Below the pieces are notes generated by a model, which saw only the letters and a program-made list of their open reading frames with translations, made no database searches and was not told the DNA's origin. A DNA stretch of 7,092 bases, taken from an uncultured Treponema sp. GTDB lineage: Bacteria > Spirochaetota > Spirochaetia > Treponematales > Treponemataceae. Position numbers and translations under genes: made by a program. The stretch lies in the NCBI GenBank assembly GCA_905372205.1, contig CAJPOH010000043.1, forward strand, positions 1 to 7,092, written 5' to 3'. Shown piece by piece: positions 1 through 6,130 of the stretch (the first letter of the stretch is position 1; the number at the start of each line of letters is the position of its first letter).

Positions 1-15
1 GGAGGCTAGGTTAAT

Positions 16-1299
16 ATGAAAGAAAAAATTGTTAAACTTTTAAAGGAAAATAAGGATTTATCTGCTTATTCAATTGTGTTTTCTAACACAGTTTCTAAAG
101 AAGCTTTTTTTGTTAAAGATAAGCTAGATATGAATAGAGGAAAAGAAGTTTTTCATGTTCTTCTCACTGTGTATAAGGATTTTGAGCTAGATGGCAAAAA
201 ATATCGTGGTTCTGCAAGTTGCAAAATCTCTCCTCAAGATACGGATGAGGTTATAAGGCAAAAAATTGCTGACAGTGTTTTTGCTGCAGGCTTTGTCAAA
301 AATGAGTGGTACCCATTGCCTAAAAATACAGAATGTAAGGTTGATTGTAAAATTGAGCATAAAGAGCTTTTGGATTCTATTTTGAAGATGAAAAATAGTG
401 TTTATGCAAAGAATGAAACAAAGGCAAATATAAATTCAGTTGAGTTTTTTGCTAGTAGCACATTGGTTGAAGTGGTTAATTCCGAGGGTGTAGATGTTTC
501 TTTTGTTGAAAATAAGAATATAGCAGAAGTGATTACAGATGCAAAAGGAGCCGAAGAAGTTGAAATTTATGGCTGTGAGTCTTATGGAAAGTTAGATGAT
601 GCCTTATTGAAAGAAGTGGTGCAAGAGCAACTACACAACACAAGTGAGCGAGCTATTGCGACAAAAGCAACTCATATAAATTCCATAAATGTAATTTTGA
701 GAGGTTCTGCAGTTCCTTCGTTCTTCGATTTCTACATAACTCAAACATCTTCTAGCAATGTGTATTCTGGACAATCTAGGGCAAAGAAAGGAGAAAACTT
801 TCAAGGAGAAGTGAAAGGCGATGTTCTTAACATAAATCTTGAACCAAATCTTGAAAATGCTGTAAACTCTGCCTCTTACGACAAAGAAGGTAATCATCTA
901 AAACGCACTGTTTTATATGAAAATGGCGTGGTGAAAACTTACCATGGTGGTATGCGACATGCTCATTATTTAGGCATTGAACCAACAGGAAATATACCAA
1001 ATTTTGAAGTTGCGTCTGGCTCGCTTTTTTATGAAACTGACATGAAAGCAAAGCCATACATTGAAATATTGATGTTCTCTGATTTCTTTATGGATGCCAC
1101 AACAGGCAACTTTGGTGGTGAGTTTAGGTTGGCAAGATATTTTGACGGAAAAGAAACTCATATTATCACAGGAGGTTCCATCTCTGGCAATATGTTTAAG
1201 GTGCAATCTGAAATGTATTTTTCAAAAGAAATTATGAGTAAAAATTTTTATAAAGGACCTAAGGCAGTTCTTTTACCAAATATGGAAATTGTAGGGTAG
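16..1299 (+). CDS. TldE/PmbA-family protein (metalloprotease partner subunit)
   Basis: This 427-residue protein has the length and C-terminal pattern of the TldD/TldE (PmbA) family. The recognisable part is the last third: a tGN segment near residues 325-335, TTGNFGGEF near 362-370, and GGSISGNMFKV near 386-396, which matches the GG.I.GN signature close to the end of TldE proteins. The HExxxH zinc motif of the catalytic TldD subunit is absent, so this is the TldE/PmbA type. Known TldD-TldE complexes are cytoplasmic proteases that trim modified peptides and unfolded substrates. The ATG is preceded by GGAGG at 1-5, ten bases away. The first nine bases read Gly-Gly-stop (TAG at 7-9) in one frame, which would suit the Gly-rich end of a tldD gene just outside the window, but this is only a guess. 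The actual substrate in this organism cannot be inferred. Confidence 0.85.
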   Translation: MKEKIVKLLKENKDLSAYSIVFSNTVSKEAFFVKDKLDMNRGKEVFHVLLTVYKDFELDGKKYRGSASCKISPQDTDEVIRQKIADSVFAAGFVKNEWYPLPKNTECKVDCKIEHKELLDSILKMKNSVYAKNETKANINSVEFFASSTLVEVVNSEGVDVSFVENKNIAEVITDAKGAEEVEIYGCESYGKLDDALLKEVVQEQLHNTSERAIATKATHINSINVILRGSAVPSFFDFYITQTSSSNVYSGQSRAKKGENFQGEVKGDVLNINLEPNLENAVNSASYDKEGNHLKRTVLYENGVVKTYHGGMRHAHYLGIEPTGNIPNFEVASGSLFYETDMKAKPYIEILMFSDFFMDATTGNFGGEFRLARYFDGKETHIITGGSISGNMFKVQSEMYFSKEIMSKNFYKGPKAVLLPNMEIVG

Positions 1300-1332
1300 A
1301 CTATTTTCCCTCAACCGTACATTAGGAGAGTT

Positions 1333-1488
1333 GTACAAAAATATGTAAGCTTACTTTTTCTAGCTTTGCTCACCTTTCTTTTACTAGCAGAAGAAGGTGA
1401 AGAATATGACAAGGATGTAGACGGGAAGTACATTGTGAGGATTTGCCTTAAAGCAAATCCTCATTCTAGGGAAGAAGTGTTATGCTAA
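1333..1488 (+). pseudogene. Possible remnant of a small secreted protein, no start codon
   Basis: In the same frame as the preceding gene, but after its TAG stop, there is an open stretch encoding about 51 residues. It starts with a convincing signal-peptide-like hydrophobic run (KYVSLLFLALLTFLLLA, then acidic EEGEEYD) and continues with a plausible soluble segment to TAA at 1486. No ATG, GTG or TTG starts it upstream of the hydrophobic run, although an AGGAG sits at 1324-1328. The only nearby ATG (1343) is out of frame and followed at once by TAA. A start codon may have been lost by mutation or a one-base shift, leaving a decayed gene. The strong hairpin at 1436-1463 lies inside it, which weakens the coding interpretation. 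It could be a chance open frame. Confidence 0.25.
1436..1463. terminator. 11-bp perfect hairpin between convergent genes
   Basis: TGAGGATTTGC (1436-1446) pairs perfectly with GCAAATCCTCA (1453-1463) around a six-base loop CTTAAA. It lies between the convergent ends of the TldE-like gene and the beta-helix gene, where a shared terminator is expected. Neither side is followed by a T run, so it is not a classic intrinsic terminator. It may act with Rho, or protect mRNA 3' ends. Confidence 0.45.
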
Positions 1489-1512
1489 TACAGTCGCTTT
1501 TATATTCCCTAG
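1466..1512. repeat. 8-bp perfect inverted repeat with 31-base spacer
   Basis: CTAGGGAA at 1466-1473 is matched by TTCCCTAG at 1505-1512. It sits next to the hairpin at 1436-1463 in the same convergent gap. It may form a longer-range stem at the 3' end of one of the two transcripts. No function is recognised. Confidence 0.3.
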
Positions 1513-1557
1513 TGTACAATGATAAAATGATAACTCATGATTACCAGCATTCTATAT

Positions 1558-2868
1558 TTATTTGATTGCTTGAGCTCCAAAACCACTCACTGCTCCGAAA
1601 AGTTTTATTGCATCATCTTGTGGATATTTGTTTGCAAACATAGAAACATCTGTTTGTACTGTCATTGTTTGATTCATTCCCATAGCTCTCCTAAACTCAT
1701 TAGCAGGAGAATTTGGATCGTAATCAGTTTTTTCCCTGTATGAAGCATTTAAAAAACCTTGTAGATATGCTTTATTTAGAACATTTTTTAATGCAGAAAT
1801 ATCTTTTAATTCTTCGTTTCCTTCTGCACTATTAAAGCGATCAATATCATCAAAATCTTTCACCCAAACGTATTCAAATGTTCCGAGACCAGGCAATGTT
1901 ACATCTGCTTGTTTATTCATAAAAAATCGATTGTTGTCCATAATAACTTTGCGTCCATTTTCCATTGAAGCAGGACTATCTATACGGCAACGATCAATTG
2001 CTGAAAGCGAAGAAAGACCAATAATATTATGGTGTATATTTACTTCAACCTTTGTCATAACACGAAAACCATATCCCATATCCTCAAAAGCATGAGTGCG
2101 TGGCCATGTGAAGAGTACCGTGTTATATGCGAATTCAACGACTATTGCATTAGCCTTGTTTTCCTTTCCCCATATTTCGCAAGCAGCCATTGCATTTGCA
2201 GTAAAAACATTGTTCAGTATTTTAACATTGCCCGTACCGCCAAACTGAATTGCAAAATTTGAAGCATTGTTGAATACACAATTTTGGATGAGAACATCAC
2301 ATTTCATAATGCTACCACCAAATATTGCCTTTTCTGTTGTAATAGATTTTTCACCACCATTAACACCCTGTCCAGGAGGCAAAACGAGCATACCAGTTTC
2401 TACGCCTTCAGGCTTACCTTTTGTTGGATGATATCCGTTTGAAAGACCTTTATCAAAGATGATTCCATCAATTACAAGCCTTTTGCCATTCCCGTCTTTA
2501 ATATCAAATTCCATAGCTTTGTTTGCTCTGCCTGTTCCATTTGAAGCAACTGTTGGCATGACAAGAGTACGATATTTTAAGACATCTCTTTTTGAAAAAT
2601 CTTTTGAGTATCCGCCATAAATCTCCACAGCGTTTTTGATCATAATAAAACCTTTGTCTCTAACACCGTAGTAATTGCCTTCTGCAACGTAAAGCCTATC
2701 TCCCGGTTGAACTTTCTCTGCTGCCTTTTCAATGTTTTTAAATGGGGCATCCTTCGTGCCTGCATTACTATTTTTGCCTGTTTCTTTTGAAACATAATAG
2801 TCCGATGCGATTAGATTTGCCAATATTGAAGTGGCAAATATACAAGCTATGATGAGTTTTTTAACCAT
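1558..2868 (-). CDS. Secreted right-handed beta-helix protein
   Basis: The 436-residue protein begins with a signal peptide (MVKKLIIACIFATSILANLIAS, residues 1-22, probable cleavage before DYYVS). Residues 24-68 carry the pattern yVs..tG.n.naGt..aPF..I..A......pGD.lyv..G.Yyg, typical of the first coil of DUF1565/pectate-lyase-like beta-helix proteins. Further coils are suggested by repeated N-rich turns: CDVLIQNCVFNNASNFAIQ (190-208), VKILNNVFTANAM (215-227), VEVNIHHNII (274-283) and KVIMDNNRFFMNK (307-319). Such proteins are extracytoplasmic, often binding or cleaving polysaccharide, but I cannot identify catalytic residues, so no enzyme activity is claimed. The start at 2868 is preferred over an in-frame ATG at 2919 because it follows a strong AAGGAGAGG Shine-Dalgarno and starts exactly at the signal peptide. 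The gene stands alone, divergent from fhs and convergent with the TldE-like gene. Confidence 0.85.
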   Translation of the reverse strand: MVKKLIIACIFATSILANLIASDYYVSKETGKNSNAGTKDAPFKNIEKAAEKVQPGDRLYVAEGNYYGVRDKGFIMIKNAVEIYGGYSKDFSKRDVLKYRTLVMPTVASNGTGRANKAMEFDIKDGNGKRLVIDGIIFDKGLSNGYHPTKGKPEGVETGMLVLPPGQGVNGGEKSITTEKAIFGGSIMKCDVLIQNCVFNNASNFAIQFGGTGNVKILNNVFTANAMAACEIWGKENKANAIVVEFAYNTVLFTWPRTHAFEDMGYGFRVMTKVEVNIHHNIIGLSSLSAIDRCRIDSPASMENGRKVIMDNNRFFMNKQADVTLPGLGTFEYVWVKDFDDIDRFNSAEGNEELKDISALKNVLNKAYLQGFLNASYREKTDYDPNSPANEFRRAMGMNQTMTVQTDVSMFANKYPQDDAIKLFGAVSGFGAQAIK

Positions 2869-2964
2869 AAACCTCTCCTTGAGGTGAACATTGTACAACA
2901 TAATTAAGGAAAAAACCACATTTATTAGGATAATTTTTATAATTTTTGATAAGATTACTAGTGA

Positions 2965-3014
2965 TTAAGGAACCGCTGATTAATTCACTTTCAAATTAAT
3001 CAGTGTCTCCTTAA
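2965..3014. repeat. Intergenic inverted-repeat element, copy A
   Basis: Two 21-base arms (2965-2985 and 2994-3014) match at 18 of 21 positions when one is reverse-complemented, around an eight-base loop CACTTTCA. The ends are TTAAGGA and TCCTTAA, and the inner parts CTGATTAATT and AATTAATCAG. The same design recurs at 5027-5073 with loop CGCTTTCG. This copy lies upstream of both divergent neighbours, so it cannot be the terminator of either. That favours a mobile or REP-like repeat over a simple terminator. Confidence 0.75.
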
Positions 3015-3035
3015 TTCAACAGCAAATTTCCTCTC

Positions 3036-3102
3036 GTTGCCACTCCGTAAGAACTGGAGGCTACACTGGCAGTAACAAAGCTTTAATCAGTATTTTCCTA
3101 AA
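3036..3102. repeat. Degenerate composite element with hairpin and half repeat
   Basis: GTT-GCCA-CTCC (3036-3046) is mirrored in broken form by GGAG (3057-3060), TGGC (3067-3070) and AAC (3074-3076), giving an imperfect hairpin. It is followed by TTAATCAG at 3083-3090 and then TATTTTCCTAAAG, a decayed right arm of the family seen in copies A, C and D. The word CTGGCAGTA (3066-3074) is shared with the large inverted repeat after fhs (4931-4939), linking the two sites. The order, GGCTAC/CTGGCAG module then TTAATCAG arm, echoes the region at 4869-4910. Confidence 0.45.
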
Positions 3103-3118
3103 GTCTGTCTAACCACCC

Positions 3119-3180
3119 ACACAAAATTAATTTATTTTCTTCTATTGAATTAACGTATCTTTTGTGTAATAGTATATATC
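3119..3180 (+). promoter_or_regulatory. Putative fhs promoter overlapped by a dyad
   Basis: A -35-like TTGAAT (3145-3150) is followed after 16 bases by TAATAG (3167-3172). A start of transcription about seven bases further on would fall at or just before the fhs ATG (3182). Overlapping this is a nested dyad: ACACAAAA (3119-3126) with TTTTGTGT (3160-3167), and inside it TTAATT (3127-3132) with AATTAA (3148-3153). The dyad covers the -35 and touches the -10, where a repressor would be expected to bind. The hexamers are moderate matches in AT-rich DNA, so this is tentative. Confidence 0.4.
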
Positions 3181-3181
3181 T

Positions 3182-4846
3182 ATGAAGACAGACATACAAA
3201 TAGCTAGGGAAGCGAAGCTAGACAATATCGCTTCAATTGCAAAAAATGTTGGAATCGATGAAGAGGAACTTATTCCTTATGGAAAGTATATAGCAAAATT
3301 GCCTTATACTTGCATAGACGAAGAGAAAATAAAAAAATCTCGTCTAATCCTCGTCACTGCTATTACACCAACAAAAGCTGGCATTGGTAAGACTACTGTT
3401 TCGATTGGTCTTGCTCTTGGAATGAATAAACGTGGCAAAAAGACTGCTGTGGCATTGCGTGAACCTTCTTTAGGTCCCTGCTTTGGTATGAAAGGTGGAG
3501 CTGCAGGTGGCGGTTATGCTCAAGTACTTCCTATGGAAGACATCAACTTGCACTTCACTGGAGATTTTCATGCCATCACTTCTGCTCACAATATGATTTC
3601 TGCATTGTTTGATAACTACATCTTTAGAAATCAGGGAACATCGAAGGCTATCAAAAAAGTCTTGTGGAAACGTGTTTTAGACGTAAATGACAGAAACTTG
3701 AGGCAAGTAGTAACAGGGCTTGGAGACGGCAATGGTGTTGTAATGGAATCTGGTTTTGACATTACTCCAGCTAGCGAGATTATGGCAGTTTTTTGTTTAT
3801 CAAAAGACATTGAAGACTTGAGACGACGCATTGAACAGATCATCTTAGGTTTTGATGCTGAAGGGAACAGTGTAACAGTTAAAGATTTGGGTATTGCAGG
3901 GTCTATAGTAGTTCTCTTGAAAAATGCTATAAATCCTAACCTTGTACAAACAATCGAACACACTCCTGCATTCATTCATGGAGGTCCTTTTGCAAACATC
4001 GCTCATGGTTGCAACTCTGTTATTGCTACTAAAATGGCTATGACGTATTGTGATTATGTCATTACCGAAGCAGGATTTGCAGCAGAACTGGGGGCTGAAA
4101 AGTTTTTTGACATTAAATGCCGAAAAGCAGGGCTTTGCCCAAAGCTTACCATAATTGCGGCAACTACTGGAGCTCTTAAAATGCACGGAGGTGTAGCAGA
4201 AAAAGAGATTTCTAAACCAAACAAAGAAGCCTTGGTTAAGGGGTTAGAAAACCTTGATGCTCACATTGCAAACATGAAAAAGTTTGGTCAATCTGTGGTT
4301 GTAGCTCTTAATCGCTATGGTTATGACAATGACGAAGAGATTGAACTTTTACGAAAGCACTGCAAGGATATTAACGTTGGTTTTGCAGTGAATAATGCCT
4401 TTGTTGAAGGTGGGGAAGGAGCATTGGAGTTAGCAGATCTCGTTGTTAAGATGATTGATGAAGAACCTTCAAAACCTCTCACCTTTGTTTATGAGGAAAA
4501 CGATGCAGTTAAAACAAAGATTGAAAAGATTTGTAAGAATATCTATGGAGCTAGAGAAGTTACATACTCTGTAGCTGCTAGCAAGATGATTAAAAAGATT
4601 GAAGAACAAGGGTTCTCTTCATATCCTGTTTGCATTGCAAAAACTCAATATTCTTTCTCAAGTGATCCTGCACTGTATGGTGTGCCAAAAGATTTTGAAA
4701 TGAATGTGCGAGACATTGTTTTGAACTCTGGCTCAGAAATGATTGTAGCTGTTATGGGCGATATGATGAGAATGCCAGGTCTTCCTAAAGATCCACAAGC
4801 TATTCACATTGATTTAGTTAACGGCGAAGTTGAAGGCTTGAGTTAA
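3182..4846 (+). CDS. fhs: Formate-tetrahydrofolate ligase
   Basis: The 554-residue protein is full length for formyltetrahydrofolate synthetase, a cytoplasmic enzyme joining formate to tetrahydrofolate with ATP to feed one-carbon metabolism. The family signature [11 protein letters not shown] is exact at residues 102-112; LREPSLGP (92-99), [12 protein letters not shown] (117-128) and [19 protein letters not shown] (261-279) are also typical. The P-loop reads TKAGIGKTT (64-72), with Ile where the family normally has Glu (GEGKTT). The second signature region is [12 protein letters not shown] (326-337) with Gly330 in place of the usual Arg. The positions aligned by eye to the folate-stacking Phe and Trp of the Moorella enzyme are Tyr379 and Phe407. 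The enzyme is therefore divergent but keeps Lys70 and Arg93. No Shine-Dalgarno precedes the ATG. The TAA stop lies inside the left end of a repeat element. It stands as a single-gene unit. Confidence 0.95.
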   Translation: MKTDIQIAREAKLDNIASIAKNVGIDEEELIPYGKYIAKLPYTCIDEEKIKKSRLILVTAITPTKAGIGKTTVSIGLALGMNKRGKKTAVALREPSLGPCFGMKGGAAGGGYAQVLPMEDINLHFTGDFHAITSAHNMISALFDNYIFRNQGTSKAIKKVLWKRVLDVNDRNLRQVVTGLGDGNGVVMESGFDITPASEIMAVFCLSKDIEDLRRRIEQIILGFDAEGNSVTVKDLGIAGSIVVLLKNAINPNLVQTIEHTPAFIHGGPFANIAHGCNSVIATKMAMTYCDYVITEAGFAAELGAEKFFDIKCRKAGLCPKLTIIAATTGALKMHGGVAEKEISKPNKEALVKGLENLDAHIANMKKFGQSVVVALNRYGYDNDEEIELLRKHCKDINVGFAVNNAFVEGGEGALELADLVVKMIDEEPSKPLTFVYEENDAVKTKIEKICKNIYGAREVTYSVAASKMIKKIEEQGFSSYPVCIAKTQYSFSSDPALYGVPKDFEMNVRDIVLNSGSEMIVAVMGDMMRMPGLPKDPQAIHIDLVNGEVEGLS

Positions 4847-4952
4847 GGAAACGCATGAATTAAATCTAGGCTACTGCCAGCGACAGCTACTAGGCGGAAC
4901 ATTTAATCAGCGTTAGCCTAGTAGCTGTCGCTGGCAGTAGCCCTCACTTTTT
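4843..4952 (+). terminator. Composite element B: 27-bp perfect inverted repeat after fhs
   Basis: A GC-rich 27-base arm at 4869-4895 is perfectly reverse-complemented at 4916-4942, with a 20-base loop. It is followed by CCTCACTTTTTC, so the transcript would form a very stable stem near a short U run, and it probably terminates fhs. The loop itself contains ATTTAATCAGCGTT (4901-4914), which pairs with AACGCATGAATTAAAT (4850-4865) outside the stem, allowing two bulged bases. The left end TTAAGGA (4843-4849) overlaps the fhs stop codon. The arms of two repeats are thus interleaved rather than nested. Confidence 0.75.
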
Positions 4953-4998
4953 CAAGTTGCCATAAGTACGGCTAGATAGCAATTTATCGACTTGAAAA
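4949..4998. repeat. 9-bp inverted repeat with 32-base spacer
   Basis: TTTTCAAGT (4949-4957) pairs with ACTTGAAAA (4990-4998); inside, TTGC (4957-4960) faces GCAA (4979-4982). It begins in the T run following element B and ends close to copy C. The word GTTGCCA (4956-4962) also occurs in the hairpin upstream of fhs (3036-3042). It may be another part of the same composite repeat. Confidence 0.35.
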
Positions 4999-5013
4999 GC
5001 TCGAAGAGATAGA

Positions 5014-5073
5014 TTAAGGATTTATAGGAGACACGCGATTAATTCGCTTTCGAGTTAATCAGTGCTTCCTTAA
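5014..5073. repeat. Intergenic inverted-repeat element, copy C
   Basis: GGAGACACGCGATTAATT (5027-5044) forms an imperfect stem with the arm at 5053-5073 (AGTTAATCAG, then a tail ending CTTCCTTAA), around the eight-base loop CGCTTTCG. An additional TTAAGGA lies at 5014-5020. It is the same design as copy A. The loop differs from A only at positions 2 and 8 (A to G in both), and one stem pair has become G-T, which suggests the hairpin shape is kept. Confidence 0.7.
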
Positions 5074-5087
5074 ATCTTCATATATGA

Positions 5088-5156
5088 AAGAAAACACTGA
5101 TTAAAACCTCAAAATCAAAGTTAAATAGCATAACGCAAATTAATCAGTGTCTTCTT
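5088..5156. repeat. Intergenic inverted-repeat element, copy D
   Basis: AAGAAAACACTGATTAA (5088-5104) matches the reverse complement of 5140-5156 at 16 of 17 positions, with a 35-base spacer instead of the eight-base loop of copies A and C. The right arm TTAATCAGTGTCTTCTTAA (5140-5158) is clearly of the same family. The longer spacer suggests either an insertion into the loop or fusion of two half elements. Confidence 0.6.
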
Positions 5157-5184
5157 AAATTCTTCAATATAGGCTTACCAATTT

Positions 5185-5213
5185 TTTTCAATTGATTAAC
5201 TCAAAAGTATAGT
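5185..5213 (+). promoter_or_regulatory. Putative promoter of the small membrane protein gene
   Basis: TTTTCA (5185-5190) as -35 and TATAGT (5208-5213) as -10 are separated by 17 bases, the ideal spacing. Transcription would start near 5220, about 20 bases before the ATG at 5242. The repeats upstream would isolate this unit from fhs. Confidence 0.4.
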
Positions 5214-5241
5214 TCTCCGATACATAACTTTAGAGGGTTGT

Positions 5242-5547
5242 ATGTCATCTTATGATTTTCATGATTGGAGTTTTTTGCTCATTGCGATAAAAGTTGTCTT
5301 TGCGTTTATAATGACTTTTTTAGCAATTTTTTTATGGTCTAAAACACGAAAAGCAAGTGAAATATTCTTAATTATGGCAATATTTTCGATATTTGCTTCT
5401 CTTGTTTATGAAATACTATTGATGTTTGGCTTTTTTAATGCGTCGTTTTCTTATTTAAATGGTTTTCCCCTATTAACCTTTATTTTTTCTCTCTTGCCTC
5501 ATATATTTTTTATTTTCTCATTATCATTTTTTATAAGAGAGAAATAA
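5242..5547 (+). CDS. Small three-helix membrane protein, function unknown
   Basis: The 101-residue protein is mostly hydrophobic, with membrane segments at about residues 11-32, 41-64 and 75-97. The basic loop between the first two (SKTRKAS) and the basic C-terminus (IREK) indicate that both face the cytoplasm, with the N-terminus outside. There is no recognised domain or catalytic motif. The ATG follows AGAGGG (5232-5237) at four bases, a short but acceptable Shine-Dalgarno spacing. It has a plausible promoter of its own upstream and a strong terminator 12 bases after the stop codon, so it is probably a single-gene unit. I do not recognise the family. Confidence 0.75.
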   Translation: MSSYDFHDWSFLLIAIKVVFAFIMTFLAIFLWSKTRKASEIFLIMAIFSIFASLVYEILLMFGFFNASFSYLNGFPLLTFIFSLLPHIFFIFSLSFFIREK

Positions 5548-5559
5548 TCTCTAATATTA

Positions 5560-5605
5560 AAAAATCTCATGAACTAATTCACTAGAAGTAATTCATGAGA
5601 TTTTT
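5560..5605. terminator. Bidirectional intrinsic terminator
   Basis: AAAAATCTCATGAA (5560-5573) pairs perfectly over 14 bases with TTCATGAGATTTTT (5592-5605), around an 18-base loop. The arm ends in A on one side and T on the other, so the structure gives a stem followed by a U run in both directions. It lies between the convergent small membrane protein gene and the lipoprotein gene and would serve both. Confidence 0.85.
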
Positions 5606-5663
5606 AAGTGTTACTTTGGAAAATAATCTTTATTTAAGAGAATGTTTTTAATTCTTTTCCATC

Positions 5664-6122
5664 TTATTTCTTAATTTTTACTGCAGTACCACTTACTTTC
5701 ACTGTAACAATTTGTTTGCCATGCTCCGTTTTAACTTCTGTTTTGCTTCGCACAAAGATGACGGCATCTGCTTGTAGCTCATCCGCTTTTTCGATCATTT
5801 GATAAATTGCATTTGCTAAAGCAGCATCAAAAGGTGTTTTTGGTTCTAGTGATGTAGTTCCAACACCAATGTTAAGATAGACAGCATCATACTCATCTAA
5901 GCTACCATATAAATGAGTATCACCATCAAAGCTACCATCAATTTTTTTCACACTAGAAACAACAGCAGACCCAGCAACTCTTTCCAACACTACAAAATCT
6001 TTCATTTCAATATTGCTGAGTACTGGCTCTTGGTTTCTAATTCTATTGACTTCAAAAGGTCTGACACTTCTACAAGATCCAAAAACTAAAACTAAGCCAA
6101 CTAAAAATATAATTTTTTTCAT
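5664..6122 (-). CDS. Lipoprotein with YbjQ-like pattern
   Basis: The 152-residue protein starts with MKKIIFLVGLVLVFGSC, a lipoprotein signal with Cys17 in a loose spirochaetal lipobox (VFGSC), so it is predicted to be lipid-anchored in a membrane. The mature part resembles the YbjQ/DUF74 family: VLERVAGSAVVSS (45-57) corresponds to the lGiVsGeav segment, and IYQMIEKADELQADAVIFVR (106-125) with VKVSGTAVKIK (141-151) to the helix plus GADAVvgv and vsasGTAV.i end of that family. An insert lies between the two halves (about 60-95). YbjQ-like proteins form oligomeric rings of unknown role and are sometimes annotated as heavy-metal binding; no metal ligand cluster is visible here. A strong AGGAGG Shine-Dalgarno overlaps the stop of the upstream gene, leaving an eight-base gap, so the two are almost certainly cotranscribed and perhaps translationally coupled. 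Confidence 0.75.
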   Translation of the reverse strand: MKKIIFLVGLVLVFGSCRSVRPFEVNRIRNQEPVLSNIEMKDFVVLERVAGSAVVSSVKKIDGSFDGDTHLYGSLDEYDAVYLNIGVGTTSLEPKTPFDAALANAIYQMIEKADELQADAVIFVRSKTEVKTEHGKQIVTVKVSGTAVKIKK

Positions 6123-6130
6123 ATATCCTC

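Larger units (their letters stand above)
2869..3181. other. Divergent intergenic region, 313 bases
   Basis: No gene is supported here on either strand. It separates the divergent starts of the beta-helix gene and fhs. It contains an AT-rich stretch (about 2920-2965) likely to hold the leftward promoter, though no clear pair of hexamers can be chosen. It also holds one complete inverted-repeat element (2965-3014), a related hairpin with a half element (3036-3102) and the fhs promoter zone (3119-3180). Confidence 0.7.
4847..5241. other. Repeat-filled intergenic region, 395 bases
   Basis: No gene is supported on either strand. The stretch between fhs and the small membrane protein gene is almost wholly made of inverted repeats: the composite element B (to 4952), a 9-bp stem with 32-base spacer (4949-4998), copy C (5014-5073) and copy D (5088-5156). 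A probable promoter for the next gene follows (5185-5213). Confidence 0.7.

Noticed and set aside
1..9. End of an upstream tldD gene (Gly-Gly-stop)
   Set aside because: Only three codons are visible; suggestive by context but not enough to annotate.
631..1206. Three overlapping minus-strand open frames inside the TldE-like gene
   Set aside because: Cys/His-rich, low-quality translations opposite a conserved gene; shadows.
1537..1743. Plus-strand 68-residue frame across the end of the beta-helix gene
   Set aside because: It overlaps the coding 3' end of a well-supported gene on the other strand and has no ribosome site.
2866..2919. Longer start of the beta-helix protein at 2919 adding 17 residues
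   Set aside because: The extension bypasses a strong AAGGAGAGG site and would bury the signal peptide; the start at 2868 fits both.
3631..4186. Two minus-strand open frames of about 114 residues inside fhs
   Set aside because: They lie opposite a highly conserved coding gene, have no ribosome sites that I can see and resemble no protein; they are shadows.
4949..5000. tRNA or small structured RNA gene
   Set aside because: The stem is 9 bp with a large loop and none of the tRNA arms or a CCA end can be drawn.
4843..5158. CRISPR array
   Set aside because: The repeats are inverted, variable and unevenly spaced, without uniform spacers; they are hairpin elements.
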